Below are positions 46,736 to 55,206 of a DNA stretch of 64,000 nt, piece after piece (position 1 is the stretch's first letter; each line of letters starts with the position of its first letter). The notes beneath the pieces were generated by a model. The model was not told where the DNA came from and did not search any database. It worked only from the letters and a program-made list of their open reading frames with translations. Source of the DNA: Ricordea florida (lineage: Eukaryota; Cnidaria; Anthozoa; Corallimorpharia; Ricordeidae); assembly GCA_949710005.1 (NCBI GenBank), contig OX453277.1:5816024-5880023 (forward strand), written 5' to 3'. A program made the position numbers and the translations under genes.

Positions 46736-47710
46736 TCATTTCATCACAGAATTAGGCGGCAGCTCAGTATCGTCTGGTACAACCTGAAGTTCTTCCCTCA
46801 CAAAACCACGCCTCGGTCCATCTAGTAAATAATACAACACTGGCTGATTAGATGAAACCACACTACGTGATATATCATAAACCTGAATACTCCAAATAGG
46901 ATCCGTAGCTCGTCTTCGTTCACCACCCTCAAGTTCACCCGGAGAGAGTAAGTATCTAACCCTGACCCCAAGCGGCAGCCTCACCTCATCAAGTCCAACA
47001 ACTCGCTTATATTTTGGAGGATCAATATCAACCTCTTTCATTCTTATAGCTTTTACAGGCGCTTCCCCAGTTATTCTCGTTGGTACACTATTCAGAGTTT
47101 TCAAAATAGCTGGTAATCGTTTCACCCATACTCTAGATCGATCATCACTAATCATTTCTTGTGCATATTGATGACTAAATAGTTTTTCTGATAATGTTCT
47201 ATTTGCTCTTTCAACAAATGCTTGAGCTCTATGGTTTCCAGCTTCAGACCGTTGTATGTTTACATTATGTATGTTCATAAGTTTTGTCACATCTCCCATA
47301 AATTCTCTTCCAGGATCAACAATTAATGTTTTAGGATATTTTAACTTTCTGGAGTAAATATTACTGAAGGCTTTGGATACCTCATGACTTTCTTTTGAGG
47401 TTAATGGTTCTGCATCTTTGTATCGACTAGCTATATCAATCACAACCAAAGCATATCGATATGTCTTTCTTCCAACTCTATCATGTGGTAAAAATAATAA
47501 ATCTGCTTGGTGAATCTGATTCGGTTTATCCACAGTCCAGTGAGGTCTAGGGATATATTTTGGAGCTGGTAGATAGATTTGCCATATCGCCTGTTTCTCA
47601 AGCCATCTTTTAGCTTCATCTTCACTAACTTTTGCTTTCTCAGATAATTTTGAAATAGCAGAATACCCTTTCCAATATCCATAAGTGGAATAATATATTT
47701 TTGATAACAT
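46736..47710 (-). CDS. int: Retroviral-type (rve) integrase of the Polinton
   Basis: Inserts the element. 324 aa from ATG at 47710. The catalytic triad is D70 (QADLLF), D132 (LIVDPGREF) and E167 (FVERANRTL), a DD(34)E spacing typical of Polinton, retroviral and Ty3 integrases. A helical N-terminal part (SEDEAKRWLEKQ) precedes, without a clear HHCC zinc motif. The C-terminal part has the VRYLLSPGE and RRATDPIWSIQVY motifs common in this family (animal proteins annotated F54H12.3-like). Intact. Divergent from the capsid-like gene across a 53-bp promoter region, and convergent with polB. Confidence 0.93.
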   Translation of the reverse strand: MLSKIYYSTYGYWKGYSAISKLSEKAKVSEDEAKRWLEKQAIWQIYLPAPKYIPRPHWTVDKPNQIHQADLLFLPHDRVGRKTYRYALVVIDIASRYKDAEPLTSKESHEVSKAFSNIYSRKLKYPKTLIVDPGREFMGDVTKLMNIHNVNIQRSEAGNHRAQAFVERANRTLSEKLFSHQYAQEMISDDRSRVWVKRLPAILKTLNSVPTRITGEAPVKAIRMKEVDIDPPKYKRVVGLDEVRLPLGVRVRYLLSPGELEGGERRRATDPIWSIQVYDISRSVVSSNQPVLYYLLDGPRRGFVREELQVVPDDTELPPNSVMK

Positions 47711-47763
47711 GTTTCCGTTACTAATTTAAAAGAATACTCTACCTATCTTTAAAATAAAACATT
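47711..47763. promoter_or_regulatory. Divergent promoter between integrase and capsid-like gene
   Basis: Carries one motif for each direction: TTTAAAAGAAT at 47725-47735 (plus, 39 nt to the ATG at 47764), and the reverse complement of TTTTAAAGAT at 47745-47754 (minus, 44 nt to the ATG at 47710). With only 53 bp between start codons, the 5' leaders must be very short. Confidence 0.55.
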
Positions 47764-49003
47764 ATGTCACAAGCTATATCTGAAGAAATTAACCCAAACA
47801 GGATTCCACTAGAGCCACTCGGTTTGAAAGCGGAATCTTCACTTAATCGAATTACACTAAATCATCCGCTAATCCTGAAGAAACACTATATATAAATATT
47901 CCAAAACTTTCTGAGAATGTAGTGATTGTACCAGGAAGTGTATCTCTACTATTTGACTTGACTGTTGAAGGTCATGCAAACAGAACCCTTGTGAATAACG
48001 TAGGTAGAAACCTTGTATCCAGACTCAGGGTTCTTTTTGGTGGAGAAACACTACAGGATACTCAAAGATACGATCTCTTTCAAACATATCATGACTTATA
48101 CTTAACAGCTGAAGATCGTGAGGATGGAATAAAACAAGGTATTTCTTCTGTAAACATGAGGAAGCTTAGGACAAATGCGGGTGATAAGGTAACATCAGGA
48201 AATGATAAGGAAGTAGCTATTGCAACAATATACAAAACCAAGTACCGAATCCCACTCAACCATCCTATTCTCAACAATATAATCATGGGGCTTTCTATCC
48301 AAAGGCGTTGGAGCATCCACTAATCTTTGAGATTACACTGGCTCCAGTTTCTGATATTGTTGTTTATTCTGACACGGTCAAGACTCCATCTTATAAAATC
48401 GCAAACCTGGAGTTGGAATATTCTTGCATATCAAGCGAATACTTAGCTCGTGAGGCGCAGTCAGCTTATCAGGTTGGTAAAGCATTCTTTTACGAGAATG
48501 TACTTCTCCACAAAACTTTCACCATCTCCAAACCTAATGACAGTTACATAAACGAGAACATTAATATACCTAGGAGATCAATGACAGGGATATTGTGCTT
48601 GTTCACAGAGAGATACGCAGGAGGAGCACGAGATTCTGAAAAGTTTGTAAATCCGAATATTACATCAATCAAGATTAACGTTGACGGCATACCAAACCGT
48701 CTCTACTCTAAGGGAATGGAACCGCCAGACTTCTGGGATTCGGTAAAGAAGCGTTTTGGAAAAGAGGGTGTCAAGCTAAATGATTTTTATGCAGACAAGT
48801 TTGCTATATGGATTGACTTGAGAACTCACCCCGACAATAGTATTCATGGTGGAGGTATGACCTTGAACAACACACGAGATGGAGTAAAACTTGAAATGAA
48901 ACGACAAGTTGGAGGAACAGGAAATATCACCTGTTATATGTTTGTGGTAGCTGATGCGTTGATGGAGATCATGAATTCAAACTTAAGATCAATCATGTAT
49001 TAG
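47764..49003 (+). pseudogene. Major-capsid-like protein gene, two frameshifts
   Basis: Three open segments on the same strand make one gene of about 410 codons: 47764-47895 (from an ATG), 47847-48323 and a third frame open upstream of 48308 to 49003. Breaks lie at about 47850-47893 and 48260-48290. The middle part has VPGSVSLLFDL, LVNNVGRNLVSRLRVLFGG and DLYLTAEDR; the third has a beta-rich C-terminal half. This pattern and the place just before the packaging ATPase fit the double-jelly-roll major capsid protein of Polintons/adintoviruses. Identification rests on pattern and position, not on a structure. Either a real lesion or sequencing indels; as given it cannot make full-length protein. 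Confidence 0.65.
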
Positions 49004-49011
49004 TTAAAAGT

Positions 49012-49638
49012 ATGGAAGAATTACGAGATAAAGTTCCTTTTCATTGTATTATAACTGGTCCAACAAATTGTGGAAAGACAAAGTACATCACAGATCAGCT
49101 CAGAGGACCCTTCAAAAAAGTTTTTGAATATATTGTTCTCATATGTCCGACTTATTCTAAAAATAAAACCTATCATAAATTTGCTCACGGAGATAAACGT
49201 TTCTTGGTATTATCACCAGATGCTAGTGACAGCGATGAGATTAACGAGTTATTAACTGATTGTCAAACTTTGTTCTCTGGCACAAATACACTAATAATTT
49301 TAGATGACTGTGCTGTATCGAAGGAACTAAAGAAACGATCGAACAAGTTTATAGATCTAGCATTCTCTGGAAGACATCATGGATTATCGGTGTGGGTTCT
49401 CACTCAGCAATTAACATCCATAGCAAAACCATTCCGTGAAAATGTAGCTTGTGTTGTTACATTCCATAATCCATCACAAAAAGGTATGAAGATGCTTTTC
49501 GAAGATTATGGAGGTGATTTAGACTCTGAAACTAGTAAAAAGTTTGTAGAAATGCTGAAAACTGAAAAATATTCTAGACTCTGTTTATGTTTACGTTATC
49601 CATTCCAATGTTATTTAGAGATTCCCGCGGTGATTTAA
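49012..49638 (+). CDS. A32-like genome-packaging ATPase
   Basis: FtsK/HerA-superfamily ATPase that would pump the element DNA into capsids. 208 aa: Walker A GPTNCGKT at residues 16-23, Walker B LIILDDC (D98, D99) and a glutamine-containing strand VWVLTQQ at 127-133, all usual for Polinton, virophage and poxvirus A32-type enzymes. Intact. Starts 8 bp after the capsid-like gene stop, with CTTAAGATC 30 nt upstream as a weaker version of the element promoter motif. Confidence 0.92.
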   Translation: MEELRDKVPFHCIITGPTNCGKTKYITDQLRGPFKKVFEYIVLICPTYSKNKTYHKFAHGDKRFLVLSPDASDSDEINELLTDCQTLFSGTNTLIILDDCAVSKELKKRSNKFIDLAFSGRHHGLSVWVLTQQLTSIAKPFRENVACVVTFHNPSQKGMKMLFEDYGGDLDSETSKKFVEMLKTEKYSRLCLCLRYPFQCYLEIPAVI

Positions 49639-49644
49639 AAGAAT
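49634..49644 (+). promoter_or_regulatory. Element promoter motif
   Basis: TTTAAAAGAAT, 36 nt before the ATG at 49670; overlaps the ATPase stop codon. Confidence 0.5.
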
Positions 49645-49669
49645 CTATTTATTATTAAAAAATTAAAAG

Positions 49670-50164
49670 ATGACAAGCGTTGAAGATTTTATTGAAGAAC
49701 AGCCAGAGGTTAAAGATGATGTTAAAGATGATGATGTTGAAATCAAACAAGAATCACTAGCTATTCTCGCATCTCTTGGGACTACAAAGGAATATTTAGG
49801 TGTTGAGATGAGTCTCGGTGATATAAAGAAACTCACAGCAAAAGATGTTGAAAAATATTATAATCGATACCAGACAGTATTAGGTAAGAAAATTAGTGGT
49901 GGATTAGTAGATTCATCTCTTCAATTAGTTTCTCATGTCATTTCTTACGTGGTTCCTGTAGATGATATAGAAGCGCTTTGTAAAGACTTGAAGAATGATG
50001 AGTTGGTTAATCGTGAACTGACAAACTTTGTAGGTCTCTTAGCATTAAAAGGTGGAAGATTGGTAGCACTTGCCAGCGGACTATTCCAGGTTGCAAAGCA
50101 CATTAAAATCAACAAAATACAAGAGGATTCTAACAAAACTGAGCAGGTCACTGAGCACAACTGA
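49670..50164 (+). CDS. Element protein of unknown function, 164 aa
   Basis: Acidic N-terminus (EDFIEEQPEVKDD), then a mostly helical part with SLGDIKKLTAKDVEKYYNRY and a hydrophobic stretch around LQLVSHVISYVVPVDD and GRLVALASGLFQVAKH. No family recognised. Follows the ATPase and opens the run of accessory genes, so a structural or assembly role is possible but unproven. Frame intact. Confidence 0.75.
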   Translation: MTSVEDFIEEQPEVKDDVKDDDVEIKQESLAILASLGTTKEYLGVEMSLGDIKKLTAKDVEKYYNRYQTVLGKKISGGLVDSSLQLVSHVISYVVPVDDIEALCKDLKNDELVNRELTNFVGLLALKGGRLVALASGLFQVAKHIKINKIQEDSNKTEQVTEHN

Positions 50165-50174
50165 TTTAAAGATT
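50165..50174 (+). promoter_or_regulatory. Element promoter motif
   Basis: TTTAAAGATT. It is 35 nt before the ATG at 50200 but only 17 nt before the ATG at 50182, so the usual spacing favours the second ATG. Confidence 0.5.
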
Positions 50175-50199
50175 CTTTACTATGGGAAATAAAATAATC

Positions 50200-50607
50200 A
50201 TGTCTGATGAAGTTGTTGAACAAATTACAATGGATCCACCTAGTACTAAAAATAAGAAAGCTGTTAAAGAGAAAGATCCTAAAAAAGTTGCAGCCGGTAA
50301 GAAACTAGCAGAATATAACAAAAAAGCTAAAGAAGCGTTAGCTAGGGAAATGAAACGTGAAAAGGAACAAGCGGAGACTAAACAGGAAGAAAATATAAAT
50401 GAAGAAGAAGAAACCACAAAAGCATGGATTCCAGAGCTATCTTTTACTACTGTGTTATCTATTGTTGGAATAGGGTTTACCGCAGTTGACATGTTTATGA
50501 GGTACTACAAAAATAGAAAACCACCAACCCATCCACCACCCTCAAATATTCCTACCCAACCCACCCAACCACAACCCCAACCAACTCCGAAAATAGCAAT
50601 GATCTGA
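50200..50607 (+). CDS. Small coiled-coil membrane protein with Pro-rich tail
   Basis: Start chosen at 50200 (MSDEVVEQIT) from motif spacing; an in-frame ATG at 50182 adds six residues. Lys-rich coiled-coil N-terminal half (EYNKKAKEALAREMKREKEQ), one membrane segment (LSFTTVLSIVGIGFTAVDMF), then a short basic stretch and a Pro/Gln tail (PPTHPPPSNIPTQPTQPQ). Family unknown. One of several consecutive membrane-anchored proteins of the element. Confidence 0.75.
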   Translation: MSDEVVEQITMDPPSTKNKKAVKEKDPKKVAAGKKLAEYNKKAKEALAREMKREKEQAETKQEENINEEEETTKAWIPELSFTTVLSIVGIGFTAVDMFMRYYKNRKPPTHPPPSNIPTQPTQPQPQPTPKIAMI

Positions 50608-50616
50608 GGAAAGTAG

Positions 50617-50628
50617 TTTAAAGATTTT
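50617..50628 (+). promoter_or_regulatory. Element promoter motif
   Basis: TTTAAAGATTTT, 32 nt before an ATA codon at 50649 that sits where other genes have ATG. Confidence 0.5.
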
Positions 50629-50648
50629 CTCTAACCACAATAAAAATC

Positions 50649-50867
50649 ATATCAACTGAAAACAAACTTGTGAAAACTGTTACCGATTCAGCCGTCATTA
50701 TCGGATTAGCTGCTGGAGTTGGATATGTAGCTAAAAAGGCTATGAAAGAATCATTCATCAACGATCCATCCTCAAGTATTACAAACTATGCTAAATGGGT
50801 AGCTGTCCTGTCCGGTAGTATGTATCTCAAAACTTATTTAGAAGATCAAAAGATTTTGCCAACTTAA
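50649..50867 (+). pseudogene. Small two-helix membrane protein, start codon lost
   Basis: Open from the stop at 50619 to 50867 with two hydrophobic helices (VIIGLAAGVGYVAKKAM; WVAVLSGSMYLKTYL). No in-frame ATG precedes them. At 50649 an ATA stands at the promoter-to-start distance seen in other genes, in an AAAATCAT context like that of the 51332 gene. I infer a mutated start codon. GTG at 50670 is in frame but improbable in an animal nucleus. Confidence 0.55.
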
Positions 50868-50874
50868 AGATTTT
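50863..50874 (+). promoter_or_regulatory. Element promoter motif
   Basis: CTTAAAGATTTT, 28 nt before the ATG at 50891; it includes the stop codon of the preceding gene. Confidence 0.5.
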
Positions 50875-50890
50875 ACATATTGATCAATAA

Positions 50891-51283
50891 ATGGCGACAA
50901 TAGCAATGATGATTGGCGGAGCTATATTGAATGCAACAACGTTCGTAGGTGGCTCGTATCTTGCAAAATATCTCTCAGGTGATAAAACAGATGCAGAGCG
51001 AATACGACACGACAAGGCAATAGAAAAATATCAAAAAGATTATGCTACATACCAGGAAAAGAGACAGAATCTCATTGATTGGTACTCTAAACAGAAGGAT
51101 GCTAAACACCAAGCTTCACAAAATATTTCTAATACCGATGAAGCTTTGAAATTGTATAGTCAGACACATGAACCAAAATTCTCTGATTATTATAGACCTA
51201 GTAACAATCAAAAGATGGGTGAGATGGCATATGTGGGTGGTGGTATGCTGGCATTGGGTTATATGGCTAGTAAATTATTTTAG
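50891..51283 (+). CDS. Element membrane protein, 130 aa
   Basis: Hydrophobic N-terminus (MMIGGAILNATTFVGGSY), charged helical middle (AIEKYQKDYATYQEKRQN), then EPKFSDYY and a hydrophobic C-terminus (AYVGGGMLALGYMASKLF). Two membrane anchors with a helical domain between. Function unknown; intact. Confidence 0.8.
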   Translation: MATIAMMIGGAILNATTFVGGSYLAKYLSGDKTDAERIRHDKAIEKYQKDYATYQEKRQNLIDWYSKQKDAKHQASQNISNTDEALKLYSQTHEPKFSDYYRPSNNQKMGEMAYVGGGMLALGYMASKLF

Positions 51284-51299
51284 GTAAGTGTGTGAGCAG

Positions 51300-51310
51300 T
51301 TTAAAGATTT
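51300..51310 (+). promoter_or_regulatory. Element promoter motif
   Basis: TTTAAAGATTT, 32 nt before the ATG at 51332. Confidence 0.5.
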
Positions 51311-51331
51311 CTTACAGACAAGTAAAAAATC

Positions 51332-51637
51332 ATGGCTGAATACCAAAAAATACCAAACGAACCAGTTGATGATTTAGATCCAACTATACTAAATGATCCT
51401 AATAATGTTGATGATGGTGAAGATACATTTTACTTGAGCCCATTCACAAATACATCCAAAACTCGTCTAATTGACCTTGATGAGGAGGATGAGGAGGAGG
51501 TAAAAGAACAAGATGAAAAATATGATAAAAGGAGAGAAGCGCTGCAATTTATAAAACGTATATTTCCCGATTTTAAACCTTTGGAATCCTCATTTACAGC
51601 AGAATGGGATAAGTATGGTAATTTCAGTGGAGGTTAA
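51332..51637 (+). CDS. Small acidic element protein, 101 aa
   Basis: Asp/Glu-rich (DLDEEDEEEVKEQDEKYD), with a short C-terminal helix-like part (LQFIKRIFPDFKPL) and a Gly-rich end. No membrane segment, family unknown. Its last 23 bp overlap an ATG at 51615 that appears to open the next gene in another frame. Confidence 0.7.
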   Translation: MAEYQKIPNEPVDDLDPTILNDPNNVDDGEDTFYLSPFTNTSKTRLIDLDEEDEEEVKEQDEKYDKRREALQFIKRIFPDFKPLESSFTAEWDKYGNFSGG

Positions 51638-52512
51638 ATTGAGTACCCAGAGTAATGCTGTAGAACATATATTGATTGATAAAGATTTGAAAATAAAAGT
51701 TGATGGGTTGCCAAAAACCATCTTAAAAAGAGCTAGGTGGTGATTATGAAACCATTCTTAGAAGAAATTATGAGCTTGTATCACAATTGAATGAAGCAAA
51801 TAAAAAGAATAAAGAATTGTATACTACATCGGAGGGATTGAAAGCAAGCATAGAAGTATATCCTCAGGAGATAGATCGCTATGTTGCTAAAGAAAAAGAC
51901 CTGCTTGAATTCATTGAGAAACAACAAGTAACAATCGCGGAAAATAAAAGCAATTTAGATGTAGCTAAAACAGAGGCTGAGAAACTTTTGAGTGAATTGA
52001 ATCGATACAAAGATGAACTCAACAAAAAAAATAAGGGACTGTCAAATTTAAGAAAGGTAGAACAAAGTAGAGATCGTTTACTCTCCAAGGTTAATGAATT
52101 GGAAGAGATTTTGAGAAAGGAGATAATCTCAAACGAAGATAAAATAACCGATCTCGAGAGACGAAACGGGTCCATAATAGAAAGACTGCCATTAAGAGAG
52201 CGGGTAAAGGCTATCTTCAAAAAGTACGGTTTTACAGTCTTTGCCGTTGTGAGTGCTGTTGGTGTGGTTATTGGTGTTATCATTTCTAATCTTTCTAAAG
52301 GTCTAACCAAATTAGGTAAAGGTGTTGGTAACGGTTTGAAAACGATTGGTAAGAAACTCGGTGAAATATTGCCTGGAATGGTTGGAGCTATCGTGAGCTT
52401 TCTGTTCAAGACTGCAGGTGAGGTTATTGGATTTTTAGGTAAGAACGCTTGGTTGTTGATAGTGGCTGTGGTTCTATATTTTGTGGAACAATTTAAAAAG
52501 AATAGGCGTTAA
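51615..52512 (+). pseudogene. Coiled-coil protein with C-terminal membrane anchors, one frameshift
   Basis: ATG frame 51615-51743 stops; a second frame, open from 51727 with no early ATG, runs to 52512. They join logically in the AAAAAG region near 51725-51743, so one indel separates them. The main part is a long coiled coil (EKDLLEFIEKQQVTIAENK..LERRNGSI), a hydrophobic segment (FTVFAVVSAVGVVIGVII), an amphipathic Gly/Lys stretch (GLTKLGKGVGNGLKTIGKK) and more hydrophobic helices (MVGAIVSFLF; AWLLIVAVVLYFVEQF). Resembles a membrane-active or tail-anchored structural protein; family not named. Confidence 0.6.
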
Positions 52513-52520
52513 GTAAAAAC

Positions 52521-52910
52521 ATGAATGATACAACGTTTCTAACTATCACTATGCTAACTCCTGAAACAAGAATTTATCTGGATCCACCCTTAACCAATGT
52601 AAAAGAGATACAATTACAATTTGGTTTCCTTCGTAATGCAAGTTATACAAATCCTTTATACTTAATGTGTGATCTTATAGAGTCAAAGTCTTCATATTCA
52701 AATTGTTATAAAACCGCAGGTGAAAATTTAGAACTTAAACCCTCACAAGTACTAGCTGCTATTCCACCATATGAAAAACATCCTTGTTTAAGAATTCCAC
52801 AAACTAAAAATCCAGTCAACTACTTTACTTTATGGATTTTAGATGAAAATGGAAAAAAGCCTAACTTAAATAACGAACCTGTCCTAATTTATTTAAAGAT
52901 TTCCTGTTGA
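52521..52910 (+). CDS. Small beta-rich element protein, possible jelly-roll (minor capsid) candidate
   Basis: 129 aa, intact, with no membrane segment. Alternating hydrophobic strands (IYLDPPLTNVKEIQLQFGFL; NYFTLWILDENGKKPN; PVLIYLKISC) suggest a beta sandwich. The LWILDENGK..L-N-N-E-P-V ending resembles the last strands of jelly-roll capsid proteins; that is my inference from pattern only. TTTAAAAAGAAT lies 29 nt before the ATG. Confidence 0.6.
   Translation: MNDTTFLTITMLTPETRIYLDPPLTNVKEIQLQFGFLRNASYTNPLYLMCDLIESKSSYSNCYKTAGENLELKPSQVLAAIPPYEKHPCLRIPQTKNPVNYFTLWILDENGKKPNLNNEPVLIYLKISC
52892..52902 (+). promoter_or_regulatory. Element promoter motif
   Basis: TTTAAAGATTT, 29 nt before the ATG at 52921, inside the end of the preceding gene. 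Confidence 0.5.
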
Positions 52911-52920
52911 TCAGTAAAAT

Positions 52921-53517
52921 ATGGATGACTACAATAGAATTTATCCACAAGTGCCTATGAATGGTGACCCAAATAATTTCAGACTTCAAAAATCGTGTGA
53001 AGTAGTACATAATCTTTAAAAGGAAATTAGTCATTACGAGGATGTTAGGAAAAAATACAATAGAGTGAGGGGGATATTTACTAAAATCAGTGTTGGTAGC
53101 GGGGTGTTTTCAGTTATTTTATCTGCAAGTGGACTGGGAACCTCTCTTACTGGTTTTGGTGCTGTTTTTGGTATCCCATTAGGAGCGGTGGGTGGTCTTT
53201 GTGGGGGAATATCGGTTGGATTCGGTGCGGCTTCTAAACGACTTTCACATAAAGTTAGTAAACACGAACAGACCGTTTCTCTAGCAAAACCAAAAGTAAA
53301 TACCATTCACGACTTGGTTTCAAAGGCACTGAAAGATAACGCTATCTCTGACCAAGAATTTTCTCTAATTTTAGCAGAGGTGGATAAGTTTGAAAAACTA
53401 AAACTCGAAATCCGTCAAAAAACCCAGAAAGATACAGAAAAAAACTTAAATATGAATCAGATAAGGGCAGAGGTTCGTGCAGAAATATTAAAGGATCTAA
53501 CCGGTCCCGTACGTTGA
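52921..53517 (+). pseudogene. Gly-rich membrane protein with a premature stop
   Basis: From the ATG at 52921 (MDDYNRIYPQVPMNGDP) the frame is open except for one TAA at 53017-53019 (codon 33), then continues to 53517. The rest has a helix (KEISHYEDVRKKYNRV), a long Gly-rich hydrophobic region (GSGVFSVILSASGLGTSL; FGAVFGIPLGAVGGLCGG) and a helical end (LAEVDKFEKLKLEIRQ). Probably a membrane-inserted protein. Promoter motif and start are kept, so the stop looks like a recent point mutation. Confidence 0.6.
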
Positions 53518-53585
53518 AATTTTCATTTGAGAGAACGCCTGTAGGATGGAATTATGAGATTGGTATTAGAAAAGAACGGTGTTGA

Positions 53586-53597
53586 TTTAAAAAAATC
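53586..53597 (+). promoter_or_regulatory. Element promoter motif (variant)
   Basis: TTTAAAAAAATC, 35 nt before the ATG at 53621. Confidence 0.45.
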
Positions 53598-53620
53598 TTA
53601 TTATCAACATAAATAATAAG

Positions 53621-55171
53621 ATGGGCTTACTTAATGATTTCAGAAATAAATATCCAAAGGCTGATCACGGTCAATTCGAAGTTGTAGCTGATCCGTATGG
53701 TGGTTACATTAGGTGGAGAGTCAATGGTACAACAATCATGTCTTATGATGATCCCACTGGAAAAACATGGACTGATGACCTGTCACCCCGTTTGAAAAGA
53801 CTGTTATGGAAAGATTTAGGATTGGATGATGATGTATTGAATTCATTCCCAAAGAGTTTAACTATAACCAATCGATCTTACCCAATACCTGCCATTGATT
53901 TTGATGACTTTACAAGTAACATAACAAAAATGCTAACCTCATTGGATATATACGTGTCTAATACAAAGAAATTCACCGCTAAGATGCGTAACATATTTAC
54001 ATCCCAAGTTGTATCTTTCAAGTTTGGTAAACAGAGTAGAAAATGGTTGAACTCTCCAGATATGAATTATTGGCCTCAACAACTAAACTTTGCAGTTTGG
54101 TGTGCGACATCTGGTTGTGGTATAAGTCCTTTTGAGAGTCTAAATTATCCTAAAGTAGTGAGTAGCTTTATCAAGTTTCATGTGTATTTCACAATAAGGA
54201 GAATATTATATGAATTGAGTCTTCCCTTACCTGATGAGCAGCCCTTTGTAATAAATAATAATCCTTATAGTAAAGTCGCATATCAACGATTGTGTGCTGA
54301 ATTTGGAATTGGTAATAATTCTGATTTTAGATGGAAAGGTGGTAGAAACGGAGGATTGGGTGATATATTTATTGATTATGGTGCTGGATACAATGGAAGA
54401 GGTGGAGGAAATCAAAATGTTCATATTGTAAGGAATTATGATGTTGAAGCTGATAAATGGCCTGGTGAAGGTGGTAAATTTGGTGATGAAGGAGGTAAGA
54501 AGGAAAAGGGAGACCTAATCTCATTCATCCGTAATGATGACTTTGCTGATTACAAATATGCTTGGTTCATTCCAACTAGTGGTCATGGACTCACTAAAGC
54601 TGGACTTGGTAGATTGAATCGATCTGCTGAAGCTTTTGTTTACTGTATATTAGGGGCACAAGTCAACACTAGAAATTCGATTTATGGTAATGGTGGTGGA
54701 GCGATCGAGACTCAACAAGAATTCTTGGCTTTATTTGAAAGTAGTGTGATTGAGAATGACATTTCGAGTTCGATCCAAAGATATCAATTAGCTGTACAGG
54801 AAGCGAAATTACGGCTTGATTTAGCTATTGCTCCTGGTGTATGGTTAATGCCTAGTAATATGATAATCAACACTGAGAGCGTGACTGGTTTTAATAACAA
54901 GTTGATGAAAGCTAGTAGCGATATGAATTTTGGAGTGAATAATTCCCTAAACACTGAAGCAAAACAGGTTGGAATAAAACATAACATGGGATCATCAAAG
55001 GTAAAGTTACCACATATATCTGAGATGAAACCAAAACCCTCAATGAAAACAGACTCAACGCAAACATACTCAACGAAACATGAAAATAATATAGACTCAA
55101 CGCAACATGAAAAGAATATATTAACATTTATGGTTGTAGCTGGTGGATTAGCGTGGTATCTATTTCGGTAA
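53621..55171 (+). CDS. Large element protein of unknown function with C-terminal anchor, 516 aa
   Basis: Intact. N-terminal part contains GGYIRWRVNGTTIMSYDDPT and DDLSPRLKRLLWKDLGLDDD. The middle has NYWPQQLNFAVWCATSGCG and a Gly/Asn-rich region (GAGYNGRGGGNQNVHIV). A conserved-looking block IPTSGHGLTKAGLGRLNRS..VYCILGAQVNTRNS precedes a helical part. The end has Ser/Thr-rich TQTYSTKHENN repeats and a final hydrophobic helix (ILTFMVVAGGLAWYLF). After polB it is the longest intact protein, in the capsid module, so a virion or membrane component is a reasonable guess. I name no family. Confidence 0.8.
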   Translation: MGLLNDFRNKYPKADHGQFEVVADPYGGYIRWRVNGTTIMSYDDPTGKTWTDDLSPRLKRLLWKDLGLDDDVLNSFPKSLTITNRSYPIPAIDFDDFTSNITKMLTSLDIYVSNTKKFTAKMRNIFTSQVVSFKFGKQSRKWLNSPDMNYWPQQLNFAVWCATSGCGISPFESLNYPKVVSSFIKFHVYFTIRRILYELSLPLPDEQPFVINNNPYSKVAYQRLCAEFGIGNNSDFRWKGGRNGGLGDIFIDYGAGYNGRGGGNQNVHIVRNYDVEADKWPGEGGKFGDEGGKKEKGDLISFIRNDDFADYKYAWFIPTSGHGLTKAGLGRLNRSAEAFVYCILGAQVNTRNSIYGNGGGAIETQQEFLALFESSVIENDISSSIQRYQLAVQEAKLRLDLAIAPGVWLMPSNMIINTESVTGFNNKLMKASSDMNFGVNNSLNTEAKQVGIKHNMGSSKVKLPHISEMKPKPSMKTDSTQTYSTKHENNIDSTQHEKNILTFMVVAGGLAWYLFR

Positions 55172-55206
55172 ATTTTGTTATGTAACACTGACTTGCGTTA
55201 TATAAC

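Noticed and set aside
50182..50199. ATG at 50182 as start of the coiled-coil/TM protein
   Set aside because: Only 17 nt from the promoter motif start, where other genes have 28-44; 50200 fits better. Not excluded.
51879..52409. 176-aa minus-strand ORF
   Set aside because: Antisense shadow of the coiled-coil gene; no motif and no promoter motif upstream.
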